DNA of 64,000 nucleotides from Cylindrotheca closterium (GCA_933822405.4 CAKOGP040002091.1:709926-773925), one strand, 5' to 3'. Shown: positions 29,407 to 40,644, counted from the first letter of the stretch. The notes: a model not told the origin generated them from the sequence alone. Translations and numbers: made by a program.

Positions 29407-32400
29407 ATGGCAACCGATCCAGAAGTCATTGACTTGTGCAGCAGCTCCTCGGAGGAAGATGAGAATGATGCAGCTCCTACGGTCGCCACCAAACAAAGAA
29501 TTCCAACCGGACCCAGCGTACGGCAGACTCCCACGGATGCCCCCGGACACCATCAATCCTTACCATCGCCAATATCCAAGGCTATTCGAAATTCGACCAC
29601 AACGACATCGAATGGTGGCAGTGCCGTTACTGCCAAGGATATTGCCAACACCAAACCGCACTGGAACACTTTTTCCAACCGACAAAATGGGAGCGAACGA
29701 GCCACTGTCGAACCATCCAGTGCTCATTCACAAATCAGCCCCGATGAACAACAGAGCGCCATTCCTAGCGAGCTGCTTCAAGAAAAAATCGCTCGAAACA
29801 AAGACTTCTTCAATGATTCGGACGACGAAGAAATCAACCCGTTTGGAAGCGCTCTGGAGCAAGTAAAGATTGATTTCTTCAAAGAACACTGTTTTGCCTG
29901 TCAAGTTCCACTCTGTAATCCGTTTCAGCGCAATGTGGAACGGTCGTGCTATGCCCTCCATTCCCATCCAAATTTACGAGTTCCGGTATGCGTTGTCTGC
30001 AGTGACGAAATTGCCAATTTGGAATTGACCAAACACGAGGCGGAAGAAGAGGACAATGAAATTTGTGGACTCTGTGGCTCGAATGCCGAGAAAATGTTCT
30101 TGTGCGATGGGAGCGAATGTCGTGCGTCTCGAAGTTCCATTTGCGACCAGTGTGTCCAAAATGCCAATCCTACTTTGGATTTGGAAGAACTGGAAGCTTC
30201 GGATCAAGACTGGTATTGCCCTTGCTGCAAACCACCAAACGTCATTTCGCAACTCCGAAACTATCTTGAAGAGTTGCAAACGCGACAGCAGTCATCAACG
30301 GGATCCAAGGAGACTCGAATAGAATCGCTGCTGGAAGATCTCCAGTTGGTAGAATCCAAAAAAGCTGAGTGCGAAGAAGCACTGGACGATCAAGAAAGCT
30401 ACAATATTGAGATTGAATTAGAGTTGACTCGTAGTACTGGATTCGCTTCCTGCAAAAACATTAAAGACCAGGTGCAAGGCGAATTCGATTTGTGGCTGGA
30501 AGCACAGCACAAGCACCATGCCCGCCTAGTCGACATGATCACCGTTCTGCACGAGGCCTTGGAGCAAGAGGGCCTGGATCTCAAGGAACATTATTTCAAG
30601 GAAGATACTGCCGATAGAAACAATAGCGAGGCTGCAGAAGTGGAGGATTGGAAAATTCAGGCTGACATGGAAATCGCAAAAAGGGCAATGGACGAGGGAT
30701 TGAAAACATCTTTGACACCTCCTCCACCGCCAACAAGGGATGAGGAGAAAGAGAAGGAGGAACTCGCACTCAAGGAAATAGATGACTTGGGCAGCATTTC
30801 GGAATCATCTGATGTGGATATGGTAAACCCATGGCGACAGGCTCCATATCGTGTTCCAGATTGGAAGATCCAAGAAGCAATGGAAGCCGAGGACGAAGAG
30901 TTTGCGGCAGCAAAGCGAAAGCTACGAATAGTTTCTGAAAAGGACGATGCGAATGCAGCTGTAACGGAGAGCAAGATAAGTGCCGGTGTCCGAAAAGAGG
31001 CCTCCATAGTAGTGCACAAGTGCCAACGCCGACGTCGCAAAGCCTACAGGGGCCAACGCCGACGTCGCAAAGAAGCTCGCAAGAGACGTCGTTCGACAGA
31101 CGCTTCCTCTGGCAAAGTCAATGTATCAACTGTAGCTAGTAGTTTGTCTAAGACACCAAGCGGTAATGGAAGTATTCGACCAAAACAGAATAAAAGAAAA
31201 GCAGTGACAAAAGGACTTCTTCCACTCTCGGACTCGGAATCATCTTCCGAAGAGGAAAACCACCAGTTGGAGCCAAAGAAGCAAGGATTTGGTCATTTGT
31301 TTGAGAATTCCGATTTCATCCTAACAACCGATCCGCACCAAGATCCCATTCAAGTTGCGGAAGAACTAGCCAAGATTCTCAAACCACATCAGAAGGAAGG
31401 TATTCAGTTCATTTTTCAAAACACCTTTCACGATATTGCCTTTCCCAAGGACAAGCTTACCGAAGATATTGAGGAAAAAGTTGGAGGCTGCATTCTTGCA
31501 CATAACATGGGTCTTGGGAAGTCGCTTTGTTGCGTCACACTGTTGCATACCCTGTTCTTTCACCCTTCGCTTCAAAACGACGTTGGACAACCAAAGATAC
31601 GATTTGCCATCCTTGTTGCACCAGTCAATACGATCCGCAACTGGGAAAATGAGCTTGGAAAATGGACGGAGAAACTTGGTACACATATCGACGTTCATTG
31701 TGTGTCGAGTGGGGGACACCACAAGCAGGTGATCAGGACTTGGGCCAAGACTGGAGGGGTTCTGTTGATGAGTGATGCGCTCTTCCGCAACAATGTCAAG
31801 GTCTCGAAAGAGGAGTTGCAAGATCTTGCCGACGTGATTTTCCTAGACGAAGCTCATACAATGTTGAAGAACAAAAGCAACGCTGTTTTCAAGGCACTAA
31901 TGGGTGTCAAGACCGCTCGTCGCATCTGCCTCACTGGATCTCCCTTCCAGAATAATCTATTTGAGTACTTTCGAATGGCCAGCTACATCCGACCAGGTGT
32001 TCTTGGCAATTCTGAACGTGTGTTTGAGAAGAAATATGTGGTTCCCATACAGGAAGGTGTCTCCACTGATGCAACGGGCGAAGCGAAAAAGAAAGCTGAC
32101 GAATCCATGAACGAAATCCAAGGAATTCTTGAACCATATGTCCACCGCAAGGATGCTGGGGTGTTACTCGAGGAATTGCCGCCAATGCAACAAGGTATAT
32201 CTTATTCGATCTGTCTCAGCCACCTATCGATTCCAATTCTCACTTGTGATGTTGTGTTGTGTCTATTCATAGTTGTTTTGCACACTCGTCAAACGAAACT
32301 CCAACGTCGGCTGAATGGAGCCTACAAGCGATTCCAGAAATCCAGCGATAAAGACGTGAACAACTTTCTTCACATGTACAATTCATTACGTACTGTTCAT

Positions 32401-34494
32401 AATCATCCTGGTACGTTGCTTTTCCGACAAACCAAGACTCGACCAAAAGAGAAAAAGACTACGGATTCAATGCCAGTACTGGCCACCACCTTGAACAATG
32501 ATGCCAAATCAGGCAACACAAGCTCTTCCACTGGCCTCGATAATGGACCAACCACAAACGTCAACGAGCTTGAAATACCGAAGATGGTGATCAAGATAGA
32601 ACCTATGGATAGCAGTTCGATTCACCAACCGATGGAAATGGCTGAAAAGAAGGACCCCGATGATATTAGCATTATTGAGTTGCTCAGCGATTCAGAAGAG
32701 GAAGAACCTGAGCCGGACGAGGAGGTCCCAAGTGAAATTGAAACAACACCGCAACGTTGGTGGTCTTCAGTTGCGAACAAGATCAACAACGACGAGATGA
32801 GAAAGATTGAGAATGGAAACAAAATCGTCTTGTTGTTGCACATTTTGACACATGCGTACCAACTGAACGAGAAGGTAGTCTTGTTTTCCCAGTGTCTCAA
32901 GGTATGCATGGTTTCTTCGATTTATTTTGTTATTTTAAATGCATGTCTCATATGATATTGTCTTTCATCCCGTTTCAGACACTGGACTACATTTCTAGTG
33001 TGCTCGCAATCAATGATTGGGGCAAACAGGTTCCTTCATTGGGCGATGCTTTTCCAGGTGTATCCATTGGTGGATGGGAACTTGGCAAACAGTTTTTGCG
33101 TATCGATGGAACTACCTCAGCCAATGATCGAGGAAACAGGATAGACAGGTTTGAGGAGGACTCTATCCGACTATTCTTGATCTCTTCCCGTGCTGGGGGA
33201 ATAGGGATCAATCTTTGCTCTGCAAACAGGGTAAGTAATGATGCTGGAGTGTCTGTCTAGCATTCCTGTTTTCCCTTAGATCCTCAATTGCTGCAGGTTG
33301 TGATATTCGATAGTCACTTTAATCCAACAATTGATTTACAAGCGGTGAGTTCAGCTGCTGAATGTGACAACCGTCACCATACTTCGCTCAGTGCTTGTTT
33401 TTTAGTTGTACCGCTGCTATCGCTATGGGCAGCAGCGCAGTGTTTTTGCATACCGATTTTTGACAGAAGGAACCATAGAAGGAAAGGTTTACTCCAGAGC
33501 TGTAAACAAAGCAAGTCTGGGGCTTTCCTTAGTTGATGGCAAATCCTTCCAACGCTTGTTTTCTGCGAAAGAAACAGAAGACTTCGCAAAGACAGACAGT
33601 TGGGCGTGCTGTAATAGGTGTGAGAAGGTACGTTTTCTATTTTTTAAACGTGCTGCTTCTGTTCTTGAACTGACCTAACCCCAACCCTAACTCGACAACT
33701 CCAAACAAAGTGGCGGATGTTCCCACCTCAGGAAAATGTTGATGTGACAAGTCTTCCAGACAAGGTGAGCTACAGCTGTGCATTCTTGCCTTTCTAGTCC
33801 ACGCTTTCGCCTAACTCTATAGTCCCGACTACCACCCAAGTGGTATTGTGAGGAAATGAACGATGTTGATAAGAGTACGAAGATCGATTGCACATTCCCA
33901 GAAAGGGATGAGATCTGGTATTGGAACCATTATGGGCTTTCAAACGAAACAAAGGAAAACAAGAGCACTACTGGTCCAATCGTTGCAATGTCTGGCAGTG
34001 CAAAAGCGTTGTCCGACGATACGAAGGAAGCTTTGGTGGCCCGAGACGAAATCCTCAAGGGTTTGCTAAACGTGACTGGAGGGAAAAAGTCTATTGTTTC
34101 TCGCTACTATTTTCATGATGCACTTATTGACCAAGATAATGCAAAGAAAGCTGGGTCCGAATCAGAAGACCGAAGTCCACAACGTATGGATCAAGATGCT
34201 ATGACCGAAGGAGTCGGACTAAGTGAACAAGCTGACGCAAAGAAAGCCAAGCACGCGGTAGAACTTCAAAGTTCACCACCAATTGGGCAAGATTCCATTT
34301 CTAAAAGATCCAAGCCAAATGATCAGAAAACGGCACCAGGGAGTACACCGCGAACAAAAGAGAGGAACAGTTCGGAAGCCACTCCAAACAAGAAGAGATC
34401 TTCCCCTCGCTCTTCAAAGACTTCAAATTCGAAAAGACAGAAGAGAAAAGTTGTCTTCAGTTCACTATGGTCAGGCTTTGATTCGGACAGCTAG
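29407..34494 (+). CDS. ATRX-like SNF2 chromatin remodeller with N-terminal ADD/PHD and C-terminal CW zinc fingers
   Basis: Seven exons (29407-32194, 32273-32901, 32979-33230, 33297-33344, 33406-33627, 33711-33764, 33841-34494) give 1548 residues. Order: SIM-like VIDLCSSSSEEDE (7-19); ADD/PHD-type cysteine cluster (about 160-275, HCFACQVPLC ... CGLCGSNAEKMFLCDG ... WYCPCC); coiled coil; basic block with a duplicated QRRRRK; SNF2 lobe 1 with LKPHQ (658), AHNMGLGKS and LDEAH (about 813); a long acidic insert with a second SIM (SIIELLSDSEEEE, about 1062); lobe 2 ending RAGGIGINLCSANRVVIFD; then a CW zinc finger (WACCNRC..W...LPDKWYC, about 1304-1340) and a basic tail. ATP-driven remodelling at histone-H3-marked chromatin is inferred. 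Intron 1 (78 nt) is stop-free and in frame. An upstream alternative acceptor for exon 7 at 33822 would add six residues. Confidence 0.88.
31022..31072 (+). repeat. Duplicated 21-nt unit inside the SNF2 gene
   Basis: Positions 31022-31042 and 31052-31072 are identical and 30 bp apart. They encode two QRRRRK blocks, probably part of a nuclear localisation signal. Confidence 0.85.
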
Positions 34495-34574
34495 CGAGTT
34501 GATTGATCGCTCTAGCCACGCCCCCTTCTCCGTTCATTCATTCTCCGCATGCATAATTCCCTTGTATTATTACC

Positions 34575-35537
34575 TCACAGTATCCCATTGCGTAGGAAGT
34601 GGTAGAGGACAGCTGGATCTGGCGATGCGTTCCACAAAACTAATGCCCAAAGATTGCGATCTACGGAGTCTTGTTCTTGCAAAAGTCTTCGCCCTGCCTT
34701 GTTCACTCGTATCCAATATTGTATTTGCCCACTTAAAGCCGACTGTCCTTGGCAGCTTTTTGGAATGTGAAGATGCCACAAAGAAGTGTTGCGACCACTG
34801 ATGCATGACAGAAGGTGCCGAAGGCCACAATCGGTGATGCGTTGACAGCCACGCAAATCCAATTCTCGCAGCTTTGTATTCCATGACAATCCACGAGAGA
34901 TTTGTTGAACCTCGCTGTCTCCAATCAAGTTGAAACTAATGTCTAAGCTATCAAGCTGTAAGTGGGGGAGAAAGGTTTCAATTGCATTGCACTCCAGTAT
35001 GCAATTGCAACTCAAGTTTAGATGCTTGAGGCCATGACCACAAGCAACCAAGGCACCAAGTATAGCTTCTGCTCCTTTCGAGCCAATTCGGTTCCATTTT
35101 AGATCTAGACTTTGCAGATTTGGATTCAAGTGTATCCATTTCGCTAGCTCTAATGCTCCGCCGTCCGCAAAGAATCGAAGAGTAAGGGACGTGAGATGTT
35201 TCATAGAACAAAGAATCGGCATCACTGCTTCAACTACATCAAGTTGACTTCGGAGGTCTAAGTCAAGTGATCTTATCGAGCTAGGAAGCGAAGATATTAT
35301 CGACAGCATGGTTTTGGAATCTTCGAACACAGGACCGATAGAGAGTTCAGTCAACGACGGTGACAGTCCTGTTGACAACCGTCGCGCATGTTCTCGACGC
35401 ATCGACTTATGTCGTAGGTTCAATCTATTTCTAGGCGATTTGAAGTATGTTTCTTCTGCCTGCGAATAACAACTGTGCTTTGCTTCAGTTGCTGGTAAGT
35501 CTAGTGCACATTGCCTAGATATCGTCTTGGGGAGCAT
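34575..35537 (-). CDS. RNase-inhibitor-type leucine-rich-repeat protein
   Basis: A single exon of 320 residues, convergent with the SNF2 gene and ending 80 bp from it. From about residue 85 it contains five to six LRRs of the ribonuclease-inhibitor type (LQSLDLKWNRIGSKGAEAIL, LKHLNLSCNCI, LDSLDISFNLIGDSEV, LRELDLRGCQRITDCGLRHL). The last resembles the F-box-associated Cys-containing LRR type. No F-box, kinase or signal peptide is visible. A cytosolic or nuclear binding role is inferred; the partner is unknown. Confidence 0.78.
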   Translation of the reverse strand: MLPKTISRQCALDLPATEAKHSCYSQAEETYFKSPRNRLNLRHKSMRREHARRLSTGLSPSLTELSIGPVFEDSKTMLSIISSLPSSIRSLDLDLRSQLDVVEAVMPILCSMKHLTSLTLRFFADGGALELAKWIHLNPNLQSLDLKWNRIGSKGAEAILGALVACGHGLKHLNLSCNCILECNAIETFLPHLQLDSLDISFNLIGDSEVQQISRGLSWNTKLRELDLRGCQRITDCGLRHLLSCISGRNTSLWHLHIPKSCQGQSALSGQIQYWIRVNKAGRRLLQEQDSVDRNLWALVLWNASPDPAVLYHFLRNGIL

Positions 35538-35883
35538 CTTCTAATTTTGTGGGTCACTACGACAACATATTCTGTGAACCGATGATTTGATTACTTTCCA
35601 CAACGTGAAGTCGCGCCAGAAATAGCCGGCAAACGATGCTGTTTCGCTAAGTATTTTTCCGTTGGCCGTCGTGATCGTATCGAACGTTATGGTCACTTAG
35701 AAGTCACTGAATTTAGGTCAAATCTTGGATAAACATTAGTGGCGGCAAAAATTCAACAAACGTTATTACTAGTAAAAAGCGAAAATACAGGCCAGCCAAT
35801 GGCAGACTGAATATAAAAATCAAAGTTTACAAGTGTGCTATAAATTGCATCTGGTAGATACCCAAAACTGATGATTTGTCCCT
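35538..35883. other. Upstream region of the LRR gene
   Basis: No gene supported; about 350 bp, AT-rich, between two minus-strand genes. Confidence 0.5.
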
Positions 35884-36657
35884 TCACCACTGTTCAGTGT
35901 CATCAGCACCTCGTGATGGGCTCTGCCACCAACTTGGAATGTCTTCTTCTTTTGACCAGCTCCGTCCAGCATTTTCAGATCCAAACATATGACCGATCCG
36001 TTGAATGAGCGAAAAGACTGCATCGCCTGGACTTGCGCTCAGCTTCATTCCAGCTGTGTGTAGCAGTCCAAACACGGCTGCTTTCCCCTGCGTATTCCCC
36101 TCGTGTCTGTCGACTACAGCCCCAACTTGTTCGTATACAATTTTGCCTTCAGGATTGAATACAACAGAAAATACAGACACTGGGGTCTCCATTTCTTTTC
36201 CCGTCGCTGGATAATGTTGTCCAAAAGAGTCCATGTCTCCAGTGTGTGTTGCTCTCCATCGCTGAAAATAGAAGCATCGATATGGGTTCTCTGGATCAAT
36301 GGTAAATCCAAAGTTTTCTACTTCCAGATCAGGGAAAGCCTCCAAAATGCCCAGTCCGTCTCGATTTCCATCCAAGTCTTGTCTGGTCATGGGTCCAATA
36401 ACTGGCCCACGAAGAACGTAGTCTGGCGCATACCATCCATCAAGATTGTCCACCTTCCCTTGACTCGCAACGTACTCCTTCGTCGATGCCAAAACATCAA
36501 AGGTAGGATTGGAATCAAATTTGAGGTATTCAAACATTGGTGATTTGGATTTTACATTCGTTGATTGTGGCGTTGACGCCGATAAACCAAGCACGACCTG
36601 TGCGTACAAAGCGAAAAGCAATGCACCCAACAGCATCCTCTTGCAAGTCTTCATCAT
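35884..36657 (-). CDS. Secretory-signal SnoaL-like (NTF2-fold) protein
   Basis: A single exon of 257 residues. It begins with a signal peptide (MMKTCKRMLLGALLFALYAQVVLGLSA). No clear ASAFAP Phe follows, so plastid import is uncertain. The rest is a SnoaL-like/NTF2-fold domain: helical start with YVASQGKVDNLDGWYAPDYVLRGPVIGPMTR, DLDGNRDGLGILEAFPDLEVENFGF, then strands RCFYFQRWRATHTGDM and VFSVVFNPEGKIVYEQVGAVVDRHEGNTQGKAAVFGLLHTAG. This fold serves small-molecule isomerases, cyclases and dehydratases, and also non-enzymatic binding proteins; the substrate is unknown. Confidence 0.75.
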   Translation of the reverse strand: MMKTCKRMLLGALLFALYAQVVLGLSASTPQSTNVKSKSPMFEYLKFDSNPTFDVLASTKEYVASQGKVDNLDGWYAPDYVLRGPVIGPMTRQDLDGNRDGLGILEAFPDLEVENFGFTIDPENPYRCFYFQRWRATHTGDMDSFGQHYPATGKEMETPVSVFSVVFNPEGKIVYEQVGAVVDRHEGNTQGKAAVFGLLHTAGMKLSASPGDAVFSLIQRIGHMFGSENAGRSWSKEEDIPSWWQSPSRGADDTEQW

Positions 36658-36872
36658 TATTATCGCTCGTCTGACAATCGCAATTAAACTTGGTTCAACG
36701 AATATTTCAATGAATATATGGGAGGCGATGAAGCGCTTTCGATTATTTGGTTGGTTCGTTGCCTCTTTCTTTCAATGCCCTCAACAATAGCAACCTCTGA
36801 TTTGGCAAAGACGAAATGAATATTGATATGTGTTTTGTGACTTGCATGACTTGCATCCAGACTTCCCGGAAG

Positions 36873-37969
36873 ATGGACAGACGACAGAAAGAAAATGATG
36901 ACGAGCGTCAGCGCAGATTCAAGAAGAAAGTTCGTGATGTGGGGGCAATGAAAATTCAAATCGAACAAGATTGGTACTTCATTATTCAAAACTACCTGTT
37001 CAAGTTGAGTCGCTCTGCGAGAGTCACATACGAGCTCTTGAAGCTGACCGCATTCACCTTACCGGTACATCACCGAAAATATTACGAGAACAGTGTGTCT
37101 GGCATAGCAAAGCTATGATCTCTTTGACTGTTTCAACCTTTGACCATGCTGCTGATGTCAGCGACTATGATGAGAATGCCATTCCAAATGATGAACAACT
37201 GGCATCGTCAACTAGGGCTGCTTTGAAAGAGAGCATCATTCAAGTTTCTTTTGCCGAACAAACCGCATCCGAAATGAGGCAAATCTTGAGTGATTGGAAT
37301 TCGGCAGCGATCATCATTCCAGACAAACGTCATCGACAACCCATGCGTCGAAACTCGCTTGTGCTGATGGACGTAGCGGAAGAAGGGCACAAGGGAAGAA
37401 GACTCTCCGTTCCTTCACCGATGAAGGGGAAGACTGACGTTCCGTCTCCCACGTATACCCTACAAACAGAGCTGATGGACAGTGAATCTGAGATGACTGA
37501 GGAATCGTACTTGAACGAATCCATACGAGTCGATGACTCATTTGTTTGCGATGAAGATGATTCGCCCCAAATATCCTTTCTCCCGAGTTCGGATGTGTTG
37601 CAACAGAGCGCAGCAGTCGTGTCCATAGTTCGAAACACTAAGAGGCAAATCTCGGAAGTGGACCGAACAATGCATGCAACAAGATACGATCCAGTTATGG
37701 TTGAATTGCAAAGCAGCCATTTATTGCTGAAAATCAACGATGATTTCAGCAAACAAGATAAAGTTTCGCAGCATCATTATCAGGCACGGGAGAGCCTACC
37801 GTCACCCACAAACCAAACGGCAATCGAGAATCAAAGAGCTGGAACAAAAAAGGAGAAACGCCGAAGAAGACAACATCTTTTGACCTACGTTGTCATCCCA
37901 ATTGCACTCTCAGTTGTGGCCGCCAAGCTATTGATGGCATATTCTGAAGCCGAGGAGGAAGGTCAATGA
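36873..37969 (+). CDS. Predicted tail-anchored membrane protein, function unknown
   Basis: The main exon 37005-37969 ends in a basic cluster (KKEKRRRRQ) and a single hydrophobic helix (LLTYVVIPIALSVVAAKLLMAY) with ten residues after it, the layout of a tail-anchored protein with a cytosolic N-terminus. The frame continues upstream of any ATG, so I join it to a short basic exon at 36873-36933 (MDRRQKENDDERQRRFKKK) through a 71-nt intron with a weak GTGATG donor. The phase fits, and the total is 341 residues. If that intron is wrong, translation may start at 37115 (284 residues). The middle is acidic, Ser-rich and probably disordered. SNARE-like placement was considered, but no SNARE heptads are visible. 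Confidence 0.55.
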
Positions 37970-38157
37970 CTGGGTTCTGGATAACCATTCTCTCTTTCCT
38001 TTGTCTTTGGAACGACCAATAAAGAACTTTCGTAATGTATATTTAGAGCAATTATGTTGCATTTTATGAATGCACTTTTTATCTAGTTCTACCTGTAAAA
38101 TGGGTAATTAGCATGCCATCGTCTCGCGTGAGAGATGGCACACCGCAAAGTAAACTT

Positions 38158-38957
38158 TTAGTTGAACCACTCGTATGCTCCTCCCATGTAGTTGACAAGT
38201 TTGGTATATCCATGTTGGGCTGCGAAGCGGGCTGCATGAACACCTGAAAGAACAAACACCAGAATGATATCAGTCAAAGAACAATAAAAACATGTCGGTG
38301 TAACTGTAAAAATGTGTCACTTACTGCGGATTCCTGCCGCACAAGAAAAGACAAGAGCTACAAATGGTGGAAAAAAGGAATTTGGAAGGAACAAATGTTG
38401 TGAGTGGTTTGTGACGACTGATTCGTCTCAGAAAAGTCATAACCGGGTACGATACGCCAGCCTCCTCCTTGTATGAAATCAAACAAAATTTCACTACCGT
38501 ACTCACTTTCATCTGGAGTTGGCTTCTGGAATCCATAGATTTCTTCAAATTCGAATTCGTCTAGTGAGAAAGCATCATATTGCGCAACCTTTTGAAGTGG
38601 AAATGTGATTGTGTTTGGCGAAAGCTTCCCGGTGGACGCAATCTCATGTTCTTCTCTCACATCCATGATAAGGTACCCAGATTCTTCTCTTCCACCCTTT
38701 TCATAATCTTCAACGATCTCCTCCATCTCGTCCTTATCAATATTTGTAAGCGTGGGTCCACCTCCTACTGCACTAGAAAATAGTCTCGTGGAGGATGATC
38801 GAGACCGACTGCTGACGTTTCTAATGGCAGCAGGAGTTTCTTGACCAAGGAGTGAGGACGCAGGTTGTCGCGAAACGCAAGCTGGGGCCTTTGTTGAGAA
38901 AGCGCTGCCTCGCACAATGATTTGGCTGCCAAGAAATGCAAGTTTCGAAAGCTTCAT
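38158..38957 (-). CDS. Plastid-targeted rhodanese-domain protein
   Basis: Three exons (38507-38957, 38325-38357, 38158-38243) give 189 residues. The start MKLSKLAFLGSQIIVRGSAFS is a signal peptide followed by GSAF, the plastid-targeting junction. An in-frame ATG at 38999 would add 14 residues and weaken it. The domain runs from YLIMDVREEHEIASTGKLS through FGFQKPTPDE-type sequence to the loop LVFSCAAGIRSVHAARFA. Its Cys156 is the expected persulfide-carrying residue, and the C-x(4)-R pattern fits. It ends NYMGGAYEWFN. The catalytic Cys loop is almost wholly encoded by the 33-nt middle exon. Sulfur transfer or redox signalling in the stroma is inferred. It shares a 225-bp divergent promoter with TRAPPC3. 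Confidence 0.85.
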
Positions 38958-39182
38958 ACTATGGTCTATTGTCGTGCTGAGAGAACTAATTGCTTGCATC
39001 AACTTTGTGTGATGATGTGAACGGTCTGAACCTTATTCGAACCAGTCGATTAGACAGGTCCAGTACTTCCATCGACGTAGCAAATGATGTAGAAATGCCA
39101 GATCGCACAAGATGCTTCGACCATGGTCAGATTTGTGAATGCTACAGTCCAAACAACAAGGCCCACAATATAGAACGACATA

Positions 39183-39740
39183 ATGTCAAAAGCAACGAGC
39201 AACGGTCAACAGCTATGGAACAAAGTCCCAAAGGCAAATGCAGAACTATTTGCCTTGACGTACGGCGCGCTGGTCACAGAAGTGGTTCGAGATGCAGATG
39301 AAAACCTGGCAACCGTGAATGAAAAGCTTGAGAAGATTGGATACTCGATCGGGATTCGGTGTGTGGACGAATTCTTGGCCAAGTCAAATTCACCTTACTG
39401 TAAAACACTGGCCGAAACTGCTGAAGTGTTGGGGAAGACAGCATTTCGAATGTTTTTGGGTATTGTTGTGGATGTGGTGCAACACTCTCCCTCCAGTTTT
39501 TCTCTGAATTTCCAAGACAATCCCCTGAGTCTGTTTGTCGAGCTACCAGAAAACTACAAGGAATTGGAATACAGTATTCTGTACTGTGGGGTTATTCGAG
39601 GGGCTCTGGAAATGCTGAATTACAAGGTCGACTGCCAGTTTGTCAAGTCGCCTTTGAAGGGAGATGATACCCATGAAATCAAGGTCGATGTGAAGCAAGT
39701 AATGTCAGACGGAGCTGGTGAAGATTACCAAGAAGAATAG
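39183..39740 (+). CDS. BET3: TRAPP complex core subunit TRAPPC3 (Bet3)
   Basis: A single exon of 185 residues, the usual Bet3 length. It matches the family throughout: LWNKVPKANAELFALTYGALVTEVVRD at the start, then EKLEKIGYSIGIRCVDEFLAKS, ETAEVLGKTAFRMFLGI, the substrate-channel part NPLSLFVELPENYKELEYSILYCGVIRGALEML and VDCQFVKSPLKGDD. The cysteine at the end of EYSILYCGVIRG belongs to the region that lines the hydrophobic pocket; in yeast and human Bet3 a different conserved Cys in this fold is palmitoylated. The protein is part of the TRAPP core, which acts as exchange factor for Rab1/Ypt1 at the Golgi. The acidic tail (DGAGEDYQEE) is not conserved. Confidence 0.94.
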   Translation: MSKATSNGQQLWNKVPKANAELFALTYGALVTEVVRDADENLATVNEKLEKIGYSIGIRCVDEFLAKSNSPYCKTLAETAEVLGKTAFRMFLGIVVDVVQHSPSSFSLNFQDNPLSLFVELPENYKELEYSILYCGVIRGALEMLNYKVDCQFVKSPLKGDDTHEIKVDVKQVMSDGAGEDYQEE

Positions 39741-40103
39741 GCACAACCGTAGAACTTGGACCAATGTAAATAGATACTGAATAACTTTTGATCATAGATC
39801 ATAGGCCAATCCAGATTTCTCGTGGATGCCTAAGTAGTGGGGGGGGGGGGGTTGCCATAGCATTGTCTACCATAGTATCTTCATCCAACAGTAACTCCTA
39901 TGTCTCGGTTGCCCAGTATTAATTTATGATAAGGGTGTGTTATTGAAATTACAGAAAGCCCGCCGACAGTGCCTGGTACTCCTCGACTCAAAGCTGAGTA
40001 GGAAGTGGCGAAACAGAGAATCGGATGTTAACCATCTATTTTTGACTCCTGACAAACGACACATCTACACACTACCGGTACACACAACAACAAAGTCCAC
40101 ACG
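39741..40103. other. Intergenic region with a 13-G homopolymer
   Basis: No gene supported. Positions 39839-39851 are 13 consecutive G, a likely length-variable site. Confidence 0.6.
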
Positions 40104-40472
40104 ATGGATTCCTCATCACTTTCACAGAATAAGCCACTCCTGAACATGACGCTATGTCACGATAAATGCTCCACAGAATGCAAGACTTACCTGACTCCCG
40201 TTAGCGAATGTTTCAACTCGGCAAAACTCTTTCCAAGTGATCCAAGTTGGAGTGGCATGGACGTGTTCGATACAGTCATATGTCAGACATTGACACGGCG
40301 CATATTTCCAAGCTCTGATGGTTCTTGCTCTTCTTCTAACTCCTCAGATACTGACAAATTCTTAATCCCCCTGTTCGAGTGCGTCGGGCCATTCGGCCAA
40401 CCTAGGCCATGGGGCACATTTTCACTATTTCGAGAGGATGGTCTGGATGACACGATTGAAACACTGTGTTAG
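40104..40472 (+). CDS. Possible small Cys-containing protein (doubtful)
   Basis: An open frame of 122 residues between two well-supported genes. It has eight cysteines, with a CHDKCSTEC cluster near residue 18 and VICQTLTRR later, and no signal peptide or known domain. The composition is plausible for a coding region, and the ATG follows an A/C-rich leader typical here, but nothing else supports it. It could be a lineage-specific orphan or a chance frame. Confidence 0.3.
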   Translation: MDSSSLSQNKPLLNMTLCHDKCSTECKTYLTPVSECFNSAKLFPSDPSWSGMDVFDTVICQTLTRRIFPSSDGSCSSSNSSDTDKFLIPLFECVGPFGQPRPWGTFSLFREDGLDDTIETLC

Positions 40473-40644
40473 GCTTGTGTGCAAGGGGATAACAGGAAGG
40501 GGGGCGAGGGTGACTTGGAAATATTTGTGGCGGTTATAGCTGAAAAATAATCAGCCAGCCGAGTATCTACTAGCATCAATTCCATCCATTGCATGAAACG
40601 CGTTGCAACGAAATCTATCATTTATCCATCCAACTTTTCTATGT

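Noticed and set aside
33823..33840. Acceptor at 33822 for the last SNF2 exon
   Set aside because: It would insert SRLPPK into the CW finger, spoiling its LP-x-x-W-x-C spacing; kept only as a possible alternative.
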